64,000 bases of DNA from positions 2,964,177 through 3,028,176 of the forward strand of contig NZ_KK073875.1 in assembly GCF_000585395.1 (NCBI RefSeq). Direction: 5' to 3'. The notes beneath the pieces were generated by a model. It ran no database searches, was not told where the DNA came from, and worked only from the letters and a program-made list of their open reading frames with translations. The position numbers and the translations under genes are program-made. Shown one piece after another: positions 33,721 to 43,140 of the stretch (its first letter is position 1; each line of letters begins with the position of its first letter). Origin of the DNA: Saccharibacillus sacchari DSM 19268 (GTDB taxonomy: Bacteria; Bacillota; Bacilli; Paenibacillales; Paenibacillaceae).

Positions 33721-34527
33721 CTACAAAACTCGGAGTAAGGGTTCTTCCCGCAAATGGCGAACCGGAATATGGGGGAAAAGGGTAGACAACGATTCGGCGA
33801 GAAACTCCATCCCGGGATCTTCGCTTTCCGCATGGCCGAGCACGATCAGTCCGTACGGTCGTCCGATCCGGGTTGCTTCGCGTACATACTCGGGCGTTTC
33901 CCATTCGGGTCCTTCTCCATAAATGATAAGATCCGCGTCTCCCGACTCCAGAAGCGGAATCGTCAGTCGTCCACCGCCCCGATAGCCAGCCAAGAGTCCC
34001 ACGCGCGAAAAGACCGCTTCTGGGTTGCCTGAGATTCTTATGTATGCGAGTCCGAGTCGCGCTTTGAGTTCCCTAGCGATTTCACGCAATGGGGCGGAAG
34101 GAATGTCGAGTAAACAGGCTTCTTGCCGATGCTCGCGAACATGGGCGGACCAGCCCGACTTGGCGACCAGTCCTTCGGTGATCCCGTCCGGGGAATAGCG
34201 ATGAATACCGTCGTGCAAGCGGAAGATCGCGATGTCCAAGTCTTCAAGCTGCTGCCGCTTCATTCGTTCAATCTCGCCTTCCGGCGATCCGTCAGAACGC
34301 CCGTGATGGGAGAAAAAAAGTCCTTCATGCCCGATCATCAGATTGGCTCCGAGCGATTTGGCTTGGCGCGCGATCGATAACGTCGGCATGAATGTCGTTA
34401 CAATTCCGGTAACGGGCCTGCTCGAATCGCCAATCAGCAGCCGATCTACCGTGGTTTCAGGCAATACGGTGCATATGTTCGCCGTCAGTGCGTCGATGAC
34501 CGTCTGCACGGTCGTGAGTGGAGTCAT
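33721..34527 (-). CDS. Nif3-like dinuclear-metal protein
   Basis: A 268-residue Nif3/YqfO-family protein. Conserved metal-ligand motifs I-G-H-E-G near residue 67 and L-G-H-A-E-S-E-D-P-G-M-E near 230 are visible. The family forms toroidal hexamers with a di-metal site and no settled function (often labelled GTP cyclohydrolase I type 2). The ATG follows TAAGGAGG. It sits between aguA and the GH2 gene on the same strand, 157 bases below aguA and 68 bases above the GH2 start, so it could be part of the glucuronoxylan operon or have its own promoter. Confidence 0.82.
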   Translation of the reverse strand: MTPLTTVQTVIDALTANICTVLPETTVDRLLIGDSSRPVTGIVTTFMPTLSIARQAKSLGANLMIGHEGLFFSHHGRSDGSPEGEIERMKRQQLEDLDIAIFRLHDGIHRYSPDGITEGLVAKSGWSAHVREHRQEACLLDIPSAPLREIARELKARLGLAYIRISGNPEAVFSRVGLLAGYRGGGRLTIPLLESGDADLIIYGEGPEWETPEYVREATRIGRPYGLIVLGHAESEDPGMEFLAESLSTLFPHIPVRHLREEPLLRVL

Positions 34528-34683
34528 GGCGTCGATCCTCCTTAGTCCTTATGTAAACGCGTAGAAACGACGAGACACTTGAAATTTTCCATTCTCTGTT
34601 TTTTTTATAAAAAGTTCCCGGGCGCGCTGCGGCGACCGGGCCTGAGTCTGCTTGCTTTTTCATATGTCGGTGTCTATAGCCGA

Positions 34684-36771
34684 TCAAGCGTAAAGGGTTC
34701 GCTCGCGTTCATCCGGAATGCCTGATTTGCGGTAAAAGTAGGTGTTTACCGCATCCCGCCACTGTTTCGCATTTTCCGACTGACCTTCCAGACGTCGCAA
34801 AATATGCAGGAAGCGTTCCGGGTCGACTTCGTTCTCCAGCTCCCGCCAACGTGCTATCCAGCGCTCCACCTTTTCCGTGCCTTCGAAGCGGCTATCATAG
34901 ATATGCTGGATCACCGTCTTGCCTGACTTCAGCACATGCGTATAAGGCACATGATGGAAAAAGAGCAGCAGCTCGTCCGGGCATTCGTCCAACGAATCAT
35001 AGAGATCCCGGTTCTCGTCCGCATATTGTCCGGTATAACCTGTCCCGGTCGCGATCGTCCGGTCAACGCCGATCCCGTCCCGGTCGGCGAAGTGATAGGT
35101 GCCCCATTTCGAATACTCGTAGCCGTCCACGTCGACGGCGTAATGGTAATGCGGCTGCACCATCCAGCCGACGCCGAGGGGAGCGGTATAGCTTTCGTAT
35201 ACCGGCCACGATTCCAGCAGCAGCTCTTTGACGAAATTCGCGGCGCTTGTATTCGCGCCGAACGTCAGCGCGCTCCATTCTTCGGCGATCGTCTCCGATT
35301 CCAGTTCCGGATTCCAGGCCAGACGACCGAAGCCGAACAAATTGGCCTGCGCCAGATGATGTCCGGTCCAATTGTCGTCGTCGCCGATGTTGGACACCGC
35401 CGCAACGCCGCTTCGGGTGAACGGATAGACTTTTCCGGCCGCGATTTTTGCGACCGTGCTGCCTGCTCCGTTCAGCAAGGTATCGAAGTCCAGCGATTTT
35501 TTCCACTGCGGAACAAGGAAACATACATCCTTCTGTTGCCCGGTATACTCCTGCGCGATCTGGAACTCCATCATCTGATTCGTCTGCGGCATGGCGCCGA
35601 ATAACGGCGATACCGGCTCGCGTACCTGGAAGTCCATCGGTCCGTTTTTGATTTGCAAAACGACGTTGTCGCGGAATCGGCCGTCCAACTCCCGGAAATG
35701 ATCGTAAGCGGCTCTTGCGCGATCCGTGGAGCGATCCCGCCAATCCTGATGACAGTCGTACACGAAGCAGCGCCAGAGTACCGTTCCGCCAAACGGAGCC
35801 AAAGCGTCGGCCAGCAGATTGGCGCCGTCGGCGTGATCGCGTCCGTAAGTGAACGGGCCGGGGCGGTTCTCGGAATCGGCTTTGACCACGAAACCGCCGA
35901 GTTCCGGCACCGCCGCGTAGATCTCTTCGGCTTTGCGCTGCCACCACCGCTTGACGTCTTCGTTCAGCGGATCGGCCGTATCAAGCTCCCCGAGCTCGAT
36001 CGGAGCGGCATAGTTGACGCTCAGGAACATTCGGATGCCGTATCGCCCGAATACATCGCTTAAGCGTTTGACGTCGGGCAGCAGGGAAGAGGTAATCAGT
36101 TTCGTTTCCTCCCGGTGCACGTTGACGTTATTGACCGAGATCGCGTTGATGCCGACCGAAGCCAACAATCTCGCATAGTCGGCGATTCTTTTCGATTCCG
36201 GCAAGATTCGATTTTCCCGGTAAAAGATCGAATTGCCGGAGTAACCGCGCTCTACGCTACCGTCCATATTGTCCCATTGGTCGATCATGCGTAAGGGATT
36301 GCCGGGTGTTTCTACAACATCCAACTCGTACGGGCCCTGCGGCTCGGTACCGATCAGGCGGAGCAAAGCGAAGACTCCGTACAGAAGTCCTCGTTCCGAG
36401 CCGCCGCGCAAGACGGCATACATGCTGTTTTGCCCCGAAGCTTCTTCGTCCGCCATTTTGATTCGCAGCGCATAGGCTTCTTCCGGCAAAGGGCGCGTGT
36501 TCCATTCGTCGAATGACTGTTGGGCCGCTTCGGGCGAACCCAGGATCAGCACGGGCGCACCGGCTTTCAGCGCGAGCGACGGCGACAGTCCGGTCAGCGT
36601 CTTGATCCCGCCGACCAGTTCTTGCAAAGCAGAGGCGCCGGGACCTTCGGGACGAAGCTCCATACGGGCGTCGATTCGTTCAAACAGCGGGCGCCAATGT
36701 TCGATTCGTTCAGGGTCTTGCCAGCGCTCGGCCGGAAGCCACGCTGCGCGGCCTCTCGATAAGGAAGTCAT
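34684..36771 (-). CDS. aguA: Alpha-glucuronidase, GH67
   Basis: A 695-residue GH67 enzyme, which removes (4-O-methyl-)glucuronic acid from the non-reducing end of xylo-oligosaccharides inside the cell. Visible hallmarks are V-V-K-A-D-S-E near residue 297, the W-R-C-F-V-Y-D near 333 and the G-F-G-R-L-A-W-N-P region near 482; no signal peptide. Its ATG overlaps the uxuB stop by 4 bases, so it is translated with uxuB and uxuA, which degrade the released glucuronate after isomerisation. The uronate isomerase uxaC is not in the window. Confidence 0.93.
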   Translation of the reverse strand: MTSLSRGRAAWLPAERWQDPERIEHWRPLFERIDARMELRPEGPGASALQELVGGIKTLTGLSPSLALKAGAPVLILGSPEAAQQSFDEWNTRPLPEEAYALRIKMADEEASGQNSMYAVLRGGSERGLLYGVFALLRLIGTEPQGPYELDVVETPGNPLRMIDQWDNMDGSVERGYSGNSIFYRENRILPESKRIADYARLLASVGINAISVNNVNVHREETKLITSSLLPDVKRLSDVFGRYGIRMFLSVNYAAPIELGELDTADPLNEDVKRWWQRKAEEIYAAVPELGGFVVKADSENRPGPFTYGRDHADGANLLADALAPFGGTVLWRCFVYDCHQDWRDRSTDRARAAYDHFRELDGRFRDNVVLQIKNGPMDFQVREPVSPLFGAMPQTNQMMEFQIAQEYTGQQKDVCFLVPQWKKSLDFDTLLNGAGSTVAKIAAGKVYPFTRSGVAAVSNIGDDDNWTGHHLAQANLFGFGRLAWNPELESETIAEEWSALTFGANTSAANFVKELLLESWPVYESYTAPLGVGWMVQPHYHYAVDVDGYEYSKWGTYHFADRDGIGVDRTIATGTGYTGQYADENRDLYDSLDECPDELLLFFHHVPYTHVLKSGKTVIQHIYDSRFEGTEKVERWIARWRELENEVDPERFLHILRRLEGQSENAKQWRDAVNTYFYRKSGIPDERERTLYA

Positions 36772-38618
36772 GGCTGTTTGCTCCTTTCGGCGGGAGGGGC
36801 GGCGTCTTGATGCGCTTGAGGATCAGGGCGCTCAAGCCCAAGCTCCCGTTCCAATGTTCGGCGTACGGCTCCGGGTCCGTTCAGCATATCGAAGAACATT
36901 TTTTCGATCTTGCCGCCCAGACCCGCCGCGTAAAGATCGACTCCGAATAATTCGGAGTCCGTCAGAACGGCGCGAACGTTCGGTGTTGTACCGAACAATG
37001 CGTCGTTCGCTGGAATCTGGCGAACGTTCGGTACTGTACCGAACCATTCGCCGTTCGCTGGAATCTCGCGAACGTTCGGTGTTGTACCGAACAATGCGTC
37101 GTTCGCGAAAGTAGCGCGAACGTTCGGTACTTCATCAGCTGTTTCCGCTGCGCTGCCGGCCATGCCGGCTTGATCCGACGGAGAAGCCAACCGCCGTCTC
37201 AGCTCCCCCAACATCGGGTCGGGGCTCGGCTCGAACGGACGACCTTCGTCATCGACGCCCAGCAAGTATCGGCACCATGCCGCGATCGCCAACGGGATCG
37301 CCACCAGATCGGCGGCTTGCAGATCTTCCCGTTCCGTATAGGCGCGAAGGGTATGTCCGAACCGAATGCCGATTTTTTTCGACGTGTCCGAAGCGATGCG
37401 CTGCGGCGTATCCGGGATAAACGGGTTGGGGAATCGCTCGTTTAAGACCTCGTCCAGAAACTTTTCGGGAGACAAAATACCCGGATCGACGACAACGGGC
37501 AGACCTTCGTTTCTGCCGATCCGTTCGGCCAAAGCTCGGAGGAGCGGATCGCGCATCTCGTCGGAGATCCGCTGGTAGCCGAGCAGGCATCCGGTTACGG
37601 CCAATGCCGTATGCAGCGGATTGAGGCAAGCGGTAACCTTCATCGTATCGGTACGGTTGACCGTGTCCCGGTCGGTCAGCAGGATGCCTGCCGCTTCGAG
37701 AGGCGGTCGGCCTGCCGGGAAGTCGTCTTCGATCACCAGGTATTCCGCGTTCTCGGCATTCACGAACGGAGCGGCGTATGTATGGCGGGAGGATGTCGTC
37801 TCCTCCATGCCGCCTATGCCGAGCCGCGTCAGCTCTTCCCGGATAAGGGGAGACGGGCGCGGCGTGATTTTGTCGATCATCGTCAGCGGAAAAGAAACCC
37901 GGCTTCGATCTTCCAAGTAATGCACGAATTCGTTTTCCGCATGTCCACGGATCGCCCATTCTTTCGCGACCGTGATCAGACTTTTTCGCAGCACGTCGCC
38001 GTTATGCGGACAATTGTCCAGACTGACGAAGGCCAGCGGCGAGGCTCCTGCGCGATAGCGGCGAAGGGCCAGGGCAGCGACTACGGCCATCACGTTTTCG
38101 CATCTTTCCGGTCCGGCTTCGAAATTCCGCAACGCTTCTTCCGTATACCCGCCGCCAGTCTCGGTCAGCGCGTAACCTTTTTCCGTGACAGTTAAGGAGA
38201 CCAGCTGGAGGCTTGGGTTTTCAAATGCGCTTACCAAGCGAGCATAGTCGTCCGTGCGCAGCGGATCGGCATAGAGTGCTTCCGCTACGCTGGCGAGAAT
38301 TTCTTTTCGCAAGTTGCCCCTGGCGTCCATTTCGACCAACAGCGTCAAATTATCATGCGGCTGATACACGCGATCGATCGTTTCCGAACCGGGAGTGCCT
38401 GCCGCGATAATGCCGGTATCCGCAAGCGCTTGGTTCAGCAACTTTTGGTGCGCTTTTGCGATTAGACTGCGGAAAATGTTACCTGCTCCGAAGTGAATCC
38501 AGCGCGGGCGATCCCGCGTATTCTCCGCAACCTGTCTGCGATCGAACTTGTGAAGTTCGACGCCGGCTGCGGCCCAGGCCTCAACCTGCTCCAGTCCTCG
38601 TTCACTCAGCTCCAACAC
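36768..38618 (-). CDS. uxuB: Fructuronate reductase / mannitol dehydrogenase family, with in-frame repeat insertion
   Basis: A 616-residue protein of the mannitol dehydrogenase family; with UxuA beside it, fructuronate (mannonate) oxidoreductase is the likely role: D-fructuronate + NADH to D-mannonate. The N-terminal Rossmann motif H-F-G-A-G-N-I-F-R is near residue 42, and the catalytic K/N/H region near 200-320 is normal. I choose GTG 38618, eight bases after AGAGGAGG and overlapping uxuA by 17 bases. Residues about 498-561 are four 16-residue repeats starting P-N-V-R and ending L-F-G, just before the native F-G-V-D-L-Y; the family normally has about 530-550 residues. Confidence 0.88.
   Translation of the reverse strand: MLELSERGLEQVEAWAAAGVELHKFDRRQVAENTRDRPRWIHFGAGNIFRSLIAKAHQKLLNQALADTGIIAAGTPGSETIDRVYQPHDNLTLLVEMDARGNLRKEILASVAEALYADPLRTDDYARLVSAFENPSLQLVSLTVTEKGYALTETGGGYTEEALRNFEAGPERCENVMAVVAALALRRYRAGASPLAFVSLDNCPHNGDVLRKSLITVAKEWAIRGHAENEFVHYLEDRSRVSFPLTMIDKITPRPSPLIREELTRLGIGGMEETTSSRHTYAAPFVNAENAEYLVIEDDFPAGRPPLEAAGILLTDRDTVNRTDTMKVTACLNPLHTALAVTGCLLGYQRISDEMRDPLLRALAERIGRNEGLPVVVDPGILSPEKFLDEVLNERFPNPFIPDTPQRIASDTSKKIGIRFGHTLRAYTEREDLQAADLVAIPLAIAAWCRYLLGVDDEGRPFEPSPDPMLGELRRRLASPSDQAGMAGSAAETADEVPNVRATFANDALFGTTPNVREIPANGEWFGTVPNVRQIPANDALFGTTPNVRAVLTDSELFGVDLYAAGLGGKIEKMFFDMLNGPGAVRRTLERELGLERPDPQAHQDAAPPAERSKQP
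36936..37127 (-). repeat. Four 48-bp in-frame repeats inside uxuB
   Basis: CGAACGTTCG recurs at exact 48-base intervals (36973, 37021, 37069, 37117). Each of the first three units contains the palindrome GTTCGGT-(5)-ACCGAAC. The unit encodes 16 residues and resembles the native segment just before F-G-V-D-L-Y, so it may have grown by slippage from it. Confidence 0.9.
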
Positions 38619-39717
38619 GGATTTCGCCTCCTCTTGTTTGCATGGCTTGCCGCTTGGCATTTTCCAGTCCGTCCCAAACCCCGAGCAGATACATGACCCC
38701 GAAAGCCCGATCATACAATCCGTATCCGGGTCGGCAGCGGGCTTCTTCCCCCCAGAGATGGCGCCCGTGATCCGGTCGCGCGTAGCCTTCGTATCCGTTC
38801 TCGTGCAGCACGCGAACCAATTCCGGCAGATTTACGTTTCCGTCGCCGAGCTTATGAGATACTTCGACGAAATCGCCGTTGTCGAAAATTTTCACGTTGC
38901 GCAGATGCGCGAAGTAGATCCGATCTTTGAACTCGCGGAGAATGGCCGGCAGATCGTTTTGCGGATTCGTTCCCAGCGAACCGGAGCAGAAGGTCAGACC
39001 GTTGTGCGGGTTGTCCACGGCGTTCAGCAATCTGCGAATCGTATCCCGGCTGCGCACGATGCGCGGAAGTCCGAAGATCGGCCAAGCCGGATCATCCGGA
39101 TGGATCGCCATCTTGATTCCGCATTCCTCGCAGATCGGCATCAATTTTTGCAGAAAGTAAACCAGATTATCGAACAGCTTCTCCTCGGTGACATCGGCGT
39201 AAGCCGCGAACAACTCGTCCAGTCGCGATAACCGGTCCGGTTCCCACCCCGGTATGGTAAAATCGCCGCCGCCGCGTATGATCATCTCCGCCATCTCATG
39301 AGGATCGGCAGCAATGGAAGCCTTTTCATAAAATAAAGCGTTCGAACCGTCCGGCAGCGGATAGTAGAGGTTGGTGCGCGTCCAGTCGAAGATCGGCATA
39401 AAGTTATAGCAGACGACTTCAACGCCGACCGCAGCAAGCTTGCGAATCGTATCGGCATAGATCTCAATGTAATGATCGCGCGAAGGCAGTCCGATCTTAA
39501 TATCGTCATGGACGTTCACGCTCTCCACCACAGCCACGGAGAATCCTTTGGCTTTGATCTGTTCGGTTTCTGCAAGGATCTCGTTTTCTTCCCAAACTTC
39601 GCCTGCCGTTTTGTGATGCAGGGACCATACAATTCCGCTTACGCCCGGGATTTGACGAATTTGATCGAGCGTAATATTGTCGTTGCCTTCACCGTACCAT
39701 CGCCAGGTCATTTTCAT
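38602..39717 (-). CDS. uxuA: Mannonate dehydratase
   Basis: A 371-residue UxuA: dehydrates D-mannonate to 2-keto-3-deoxygluconate. The canonical N-terminus M-K-M-T-W-R-W-Y-G at 39717 follows GGGAGG by eight bases; the track-length start ten codons earlier is not used. His/Asp ligands are visible in A-I-H-P-D-D-P (near 205), H-L-R-N-V-K (near 265) and R-P-D-H-G-R (near 317). It is the first gene of uxuA-uxuB-aguA, with a strong promoter and a palindromic operator just upstream. Confidence 0.95.
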   Translation of the reverse strand: MKMTWRWYGEGNDNITLDQIRQIPGVSGIVWSLHHKTAGEVWEENEILAETEQIKAKGFSVAVVESVNVHDDIKIGLPSRDHYIEIYADTIRKLAAVGVEVVCYNFMPIFDWTRTNLYYPLPDGSNALFYEKASIAADPHEMAEMIIRGGGDFTIPGWEPDRLSRLDELFAAYADVTEEKLFDNLVYFLQKLMPICEECGIKMAIHPDDPAWPIFGLPRIVRSRDTIRRLLNAVDNPHNGLTFCSGSLGTNPQNDLPAILREFKDRIYFAHLRNVKIFDNGDFVEVSHKLGDGNVNLPELVRVLHENGYEGYARPDHGRHLWGEEARCRPGYGLYDRAFGVMYLLGVWDGLENAKRQAMQTRGGEIRVGAE

Positions 39718-39758
39718 GAAATAGCCTCCCAAGTGCTTGGATTTCATTTTCCGACAAG

Positions 39759-39830
39759 TCTTGTATACAAGAACAGCTATAGCATAGTGCTGTTCCCTCT
39801 TTATGTCAATTCTTTTTGAGAGCGCTTATT
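39759..39830 (-). promoter_or_regulatory. uxuA promoter with GntR-type operator and possible cre
   Basis: On the minus strand, TTGACA (39804-39809) and TATGCT (39781-39786) are 17 bases apart. The perfect palindrome TCTTGTATACAAGA (39759-39772) sits just downstream, near the transcription start, where a bound GntR protein would repress. A similar half-site TTGTATAC occurs at 39849-39856 in front of gntR. TGAGAGCGCTTATT (39817-39830) is a weak match to a CcpA cre site upstream of the -35. Confidence 0.7.
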
Positions 39831-39908
39831 TTTGTTTGGGAAGAAACATTGTATACTACTTGTGAATAGAGGCGGCAGAGGACGTCATCAAGGAAAGAGG
39901 GCGAGGGC

Positions 39909-40607
39909 ATGACCAGCAAGGCGGACATTTTACGTCAATTGAGGAACGAAATTTTAACGCTTGAGCTGAAGCCGGGCAGCATACTCAGCGAGACGGCTTT
40001 GTCGGAGCGTTTCGAAATTTCGCGTACGCCGCTGCGGGACGTGCTTAAGCAGCTTGCGCATGAAGGGTATATCGACGTGTATCCGAAGCGGGGAAATCTG
40101 GTCTCGTATATCGATCTGGAATCGGTGGAGCAGATTATTTATTTGCGCAGCACTTTGGAAAAAGACATGATCAAAAACCTGGCTTCCCATACGTCTCCGC
40201 TGCCGCTTCGAGGAGTGCTGGAGCTGAAAGAGATTTTGGAACGTCAGGAAAAGGCGATTCGGGAGGAACATGCGCACGAAGCTTTTTTGCAACTGGACGA
40301 CGCGTTCCACAAAGCTTTGTTCGCGTTAGCCGGGCGAGTGTTTTTATGGGATCTGATTCAGCAGTCCAATGCGCACTATGCCCGCTATCGGCGGTTGCAT
40401 CTGCTGAAAAAGGAAAAGCTGAAAGAGATTCTTGCAGAGCATCGTTCAATTCTCGACAGCGTGATCGGGCGGAATGCGGAGCGGGTCAATGAGATCGTGG
40501 AGCATCATTTGCACGAGGATATCAATACGGCTTACTTATTGGAAAACTTTGCGGAGTATCTGAACCTGCCAAGCTTCGATTCGTCGGAGCCGGCGGATCG
40601 GACATGA
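39909..40607 (+). CDS. GntR-family (FadR/FCD subfamily) regulator of uronate genes
   Basis: A 232-residue GntR protein: winged HTH (about 5-70; L-S-E-T-A-L-S-E-R-F and S-R-T-P-L-R-D-V-L motifs) and an all-helical FCD effector domain (about 85-215, with metal-site-like D-x-x-F-H and two later His). FCD regulators UxuR and ExuR bind uronate intermediates. Divergent from uxuA across 191 bases with a shared palindrome, so it is probably the local repressor, released by fructuronate or glucuronate. The ATG follows GAGGGCGAGGGC. Confidence 0.88.
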   Translation: MTSKADILRQLRNEILTLELKPGSILSETALSERFEISRTPLRDVLKQLAHEGYIDVYPKRGNLVSYIDLESVEQIIYLRSTLEKDMIKNLASHTSPLPLRGVLELKEILERQEKAIREEHAHEAFLQLDDAFHKALFALAGRVFLWDLIQQSNAHYARYRRLHLLKKEKLKEILAEHRSILDSVIGRNAERVNEIVEHHLHEDINTAYLLENFAEYLNLPSFDSSEPADRT

Positions 40608-40612
40608 ATGAA

Positions 40613-40653
40613 AACAGGCCTGACCGGAAAAGAATCCGGTCAGGCCTGTTTGT
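40613..40653 (+). terminator. Terminator after gntR
   Basis: AAACAGGCCTGACCGG pairs with CCGGTCAGGCCTGTTT, a perfect 16-base stem. Confidence 0.88.
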
Positions 40654-40699
40654 GTCGAAAAGGAAGCCGGTACGCATAAAAGTCGGCTTCCCGGAAGGG

Positions 40700-43003
40700 C
40701 TATTCGCGCGCCGATCCTTTGACCGGTTTGTCGTATTCGGCGAAAGCGTCTTTGAGAATGTCGAAGCTTTTCTTCTGCCGTTCATGGTAAGGCGGCAGAT
40801 CCCAGGCGTCCCAGGTATAAGATTTGGAAACCGGATTGGCCGGCGCTTTACCGGAGCTTTCGGAACCCGTTTCCGACAGCACCGCGGAGACGGATACGCC
40901 GTTCGTGTCGATCGGCGTGACGGCTTCCGTGCCGTACGGGTACTTCCAAACTTGCAGCTTGCTGGGGTCCGTGAAGCCGAGCAGCATCCATGGAATGCGC
41001 AGCTCCAAAGTATCGCCTTGCACGTACCAGTCGGACAAATTGTTGAACTTTTCATTTTCGGGATCGTTGGTACCCCAATGCAGCTTGCCGACGTCGTAAG
41101 CCTCGAACGGAGCGGTGACTTTGCTTTGCGGCAGGTACAACGCCCGGTTCAGTGCCAGCTTCCAGGGCAGGAAGATTCCGGCTTCTTCATCGGCGTATTC
41201 CGCTTTATACGGCACGGATTTTAACTTATAGCCGTACAGCCAACTGAACTGATCATAAGCGCTGTTGACGTACAGGCGTCCGCCTTGGCCGGCTTCGAAG
41301 CGGGCCAGGAATTCTTGGCCTCCGTCGAACTCGATGCCCGGCGCGATCTTTGCGGCGGTACTGCCGCCCGGCGTCGTGTCGAATCCGAGCGTCAGCACGT
41401 CTTCGTCGAAGTTCCAGTCTCCGCCGTCTTTTTGCAGCAGGACATACAGGTCGGAAGAATCGCTGGTCATCGCCATGCGCAGACCGTTTCCGACGTCTTC
41501 CGCTACTAAGCCTCGCTTTTCCCAATCGTCGGTTTTTCCGTCGATGGTCATCAGCTGTTCCGGGCTTTCTTCCGGCTCGATCGCCAGAACGCCGAAATGC
41601 TCTTCGTTCGTCAGGCGGTTGCGCCACATGGCCCGCCGATCGCCCGGCACTTCAAGTTCGATGGTGTTCCACGTGAACTTGAACCATTCGTCCTGCCATT
41701 CGAACAGCATCGCGCCGTCGTAATCCTCGTTATAGATCTGATGCAGCATGCCCGCGTTCAGCTCGCCCTGCTGCTTCTCGGTATGCATGCCTTGGCTGCG
41801 GCCGAGCAGACCGTAGTGGGCAATGCCGCGCGAACTCGGCATGCCGAATTCGGCGATAATGAGCGGAATGCCTTTGTGATGCTCGCGCAGCTCGTGCAGA
41901 TAACCGGCATACGGATCGTTGACGCCTTCGTCGTTCACGTAATCGAGATATTTCTGATCCCGGCGAAGAGAGTCGGGGTAGTACGGATAGACGTGGTACG
42001 AAGCGAAATATCCGGCTGTCCAGGAATCCGTGGGCTCCATGTGCATCGGATCGACCGGGACCAGATCTTCTTGTTCCAGCGGTTCGTTCGGATGGTCGAG
42101 CGGATCCGTCGTGACCCAGTTCGTGAACGAAATCGGATGCTGCCAGCCGTATTTCATATCTTCCGTCGCCAGCACGTCGAGCATTTCCGCCAGCCAGCTT
42201 TCAAACGGGGAAGCATCGGCTTCGGCGCGGAAGTACTCACCCGCGTAGGGTTGCAGTCCCGCATGAGCTTCATTAGTGGCCTGGACGGTGTACGGATACC
42301 ATTCCGTGCCCAGCACCCAACCGAGCAGGTAAGGCGATACGTCGGCCGTATACGTGCCTGAAGCATGCCCGGCATTCGCGGGAAGATCGGCTTGGCCGTG
42401 AACGACGGCGGCCGCGTCTCGGATTTCTTTTTCGAAGCCGGTCTTGATCGTCTGGGTAAAGGCATCCCTGCCGCCGCCGTCCGCGCCGATCAATTCTTCC
42501 TCCGGCGACCAGATTCCCTGCATCAGCATCAAAGGTTCTTCTTGGCCGGCATTGTACTCTGCCAGCGCTTCGTAAAAGTCCGGCGGCAGGATCGTGTAGA
42601 TCCGCACGGCCTTGATGTTCATATCCTGCATCATCGGGAACCAACGGAGATAGTCTTCTTTGGTCGGGGATACCTGTCCCGGGTAATGTCCCGGCGTCGT
42701 GGCGCCGAAGTTGATGCCCGGCCAGAACGACTTTTGCCAGTCGTTGCCGTCGTATACGGCAAGCTGCCCGTCCACGACGGATGCCGTTCGCTTGATGCCG
42801 TTTTCTTCGAAAACGGGAACCCGGGCTTCAGGAATGCCGCCGCCGGAGTCGGCGGTCGGATCGGTATTCGCCGGCGAAGCGGTATCGGGACCCGCAAGGC
42901 GCCAGACGAGCATGCCGACCAATGCCAAAACGACGATGCCGAGAAAGCTCAGGAACACATAGGGAATTTGCTTCGGTCTGCGGAATTTTTTGCGGGAACT
43001 CAT
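40700..43003 (-). CDS. Membrane-anchored glycosidase-like protein with C-terminal beta-sandwich
   Basis: A 767-residue protein with a basic N-terminus and a single transmembrane helix (about 15-37), so the body is extracellular. Residues about 85-480 resemble a clan GH-A TIM barrel: W-P-G-I-N-F-G near 93, an acid/base-like Glu in L-G-T-E-W near 235, and a nucleophile-like Glu in I-A-E-F-G near 372. Residues about 515-740 look like a CBM9/DOMON-type beta-sandwich (I-D-G-K-T-D-D-W start). It may hydrolyse or remodel a surface polysaccharide, but I cannot name a family with certainty. Automatic annotation may call homologues glycosyltransferase family 2; I see no GT2 motif. Confidence 0.72.
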   Translation of the reverse strand: MSSRKKFRRPKQIPYVFLSFLGIVVLALVGMLVWRLAGPDTASPANTDPTADSGGGIPEARVPVFEENGIKRTASVVDGQLAVYDGNDWQKSFWPGINFGATTPGHYPGQVSPTKEDYLRWFPMMQDMNIKAVRIYTILPPDFYEALAEYNAGQEEPLMLMQGIWSPEEELIGADGGGRDAFTQTIKTGFEKEIRDAAAVVHGQADLPANAGHASGTYTADVSPYLLGWVLGTEWYPYTVQATNEAHAGLQPYAGEYFRAEADASPFESWLAEMLDVLATEDMKYGWQHPISFTNWVTTDPLDHPNEPLEQEDLVPVDPMHMEPTDSWTAGYFASYHVYPYYPDSLRRDQKYLDYVNDEGVNDPYAGYLHELREHHKGIPLIIAEFGMPSSRGIAHYGLLGRSQGMHTEKQQGELNAGMLHQIYNEDYDGAMLFEWQDEWFKFTWNTIELEVPGDRRAMWRNRLTNEEHFGVLAIEPEESPEQLMTIDGKTDDWEKRGLVAEDVGNGLRMAMTSDSSDLYVLLQKDGGDWNFDEDVLTLGFDTTPGGSTAAKIAPGIEFDGGQEFLARFEAGQGGRLYVNSAYDQFSWLYGYKLKSVPYKAEYADEEAGIFLPWKLALNRALYLPQSKVTAPFEAYDVGKLHWGTNDPENEKFNNLSDWYVQGDTLELRIPWMLLGFTDPSKLQVWKYPYGTEAVTPIDTNGVSVSAVLSETGSESSGKAPANPVSKSYTWDAWDLPPYHERQKKSFDILKDAFAEYDKPVKGSARE

Positions 43004-43068
43004 GCGCCACCTCGGTTTGCGTAATATCGGAATGATTTACCATTATTCTACATGATGAGGATGGTCAA

Positions 43069-43108
43069 AAGAACCCCCGTTTCCTCAAGTGGGAAAGCGG
43101 GGGTTCGG
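43069..43108 (-). terminator. Terminator after Rieske oxidoreductase gene
   Basis: GAACCCCCGctttccc pairs with gggaaa-type CGGGGGTTC on the minus strand, followed by TTTT. Confidence 0.85.
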
Positions 43109-43140
43109 GTCGACGTTAACAATGGATCAAGTTCAATGGA

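Noticed and set aside
36832..37114. Plus-strand Arg/Ser-rich frame over the uxuB repeats, ending in R-S-V-L-Y-R-T repeats
   Set aside because: It is the reverse-frame shadow of the 48-bp array inside uxuB; no ribosome site, and the minus-strand gene is strongly supported.
36936..37127. CRISPR-like array
   Set aside because: Four 48-bp units follow each other without unique spacers and keep the uxuB reading frame, so this is a tandem coding repeat.
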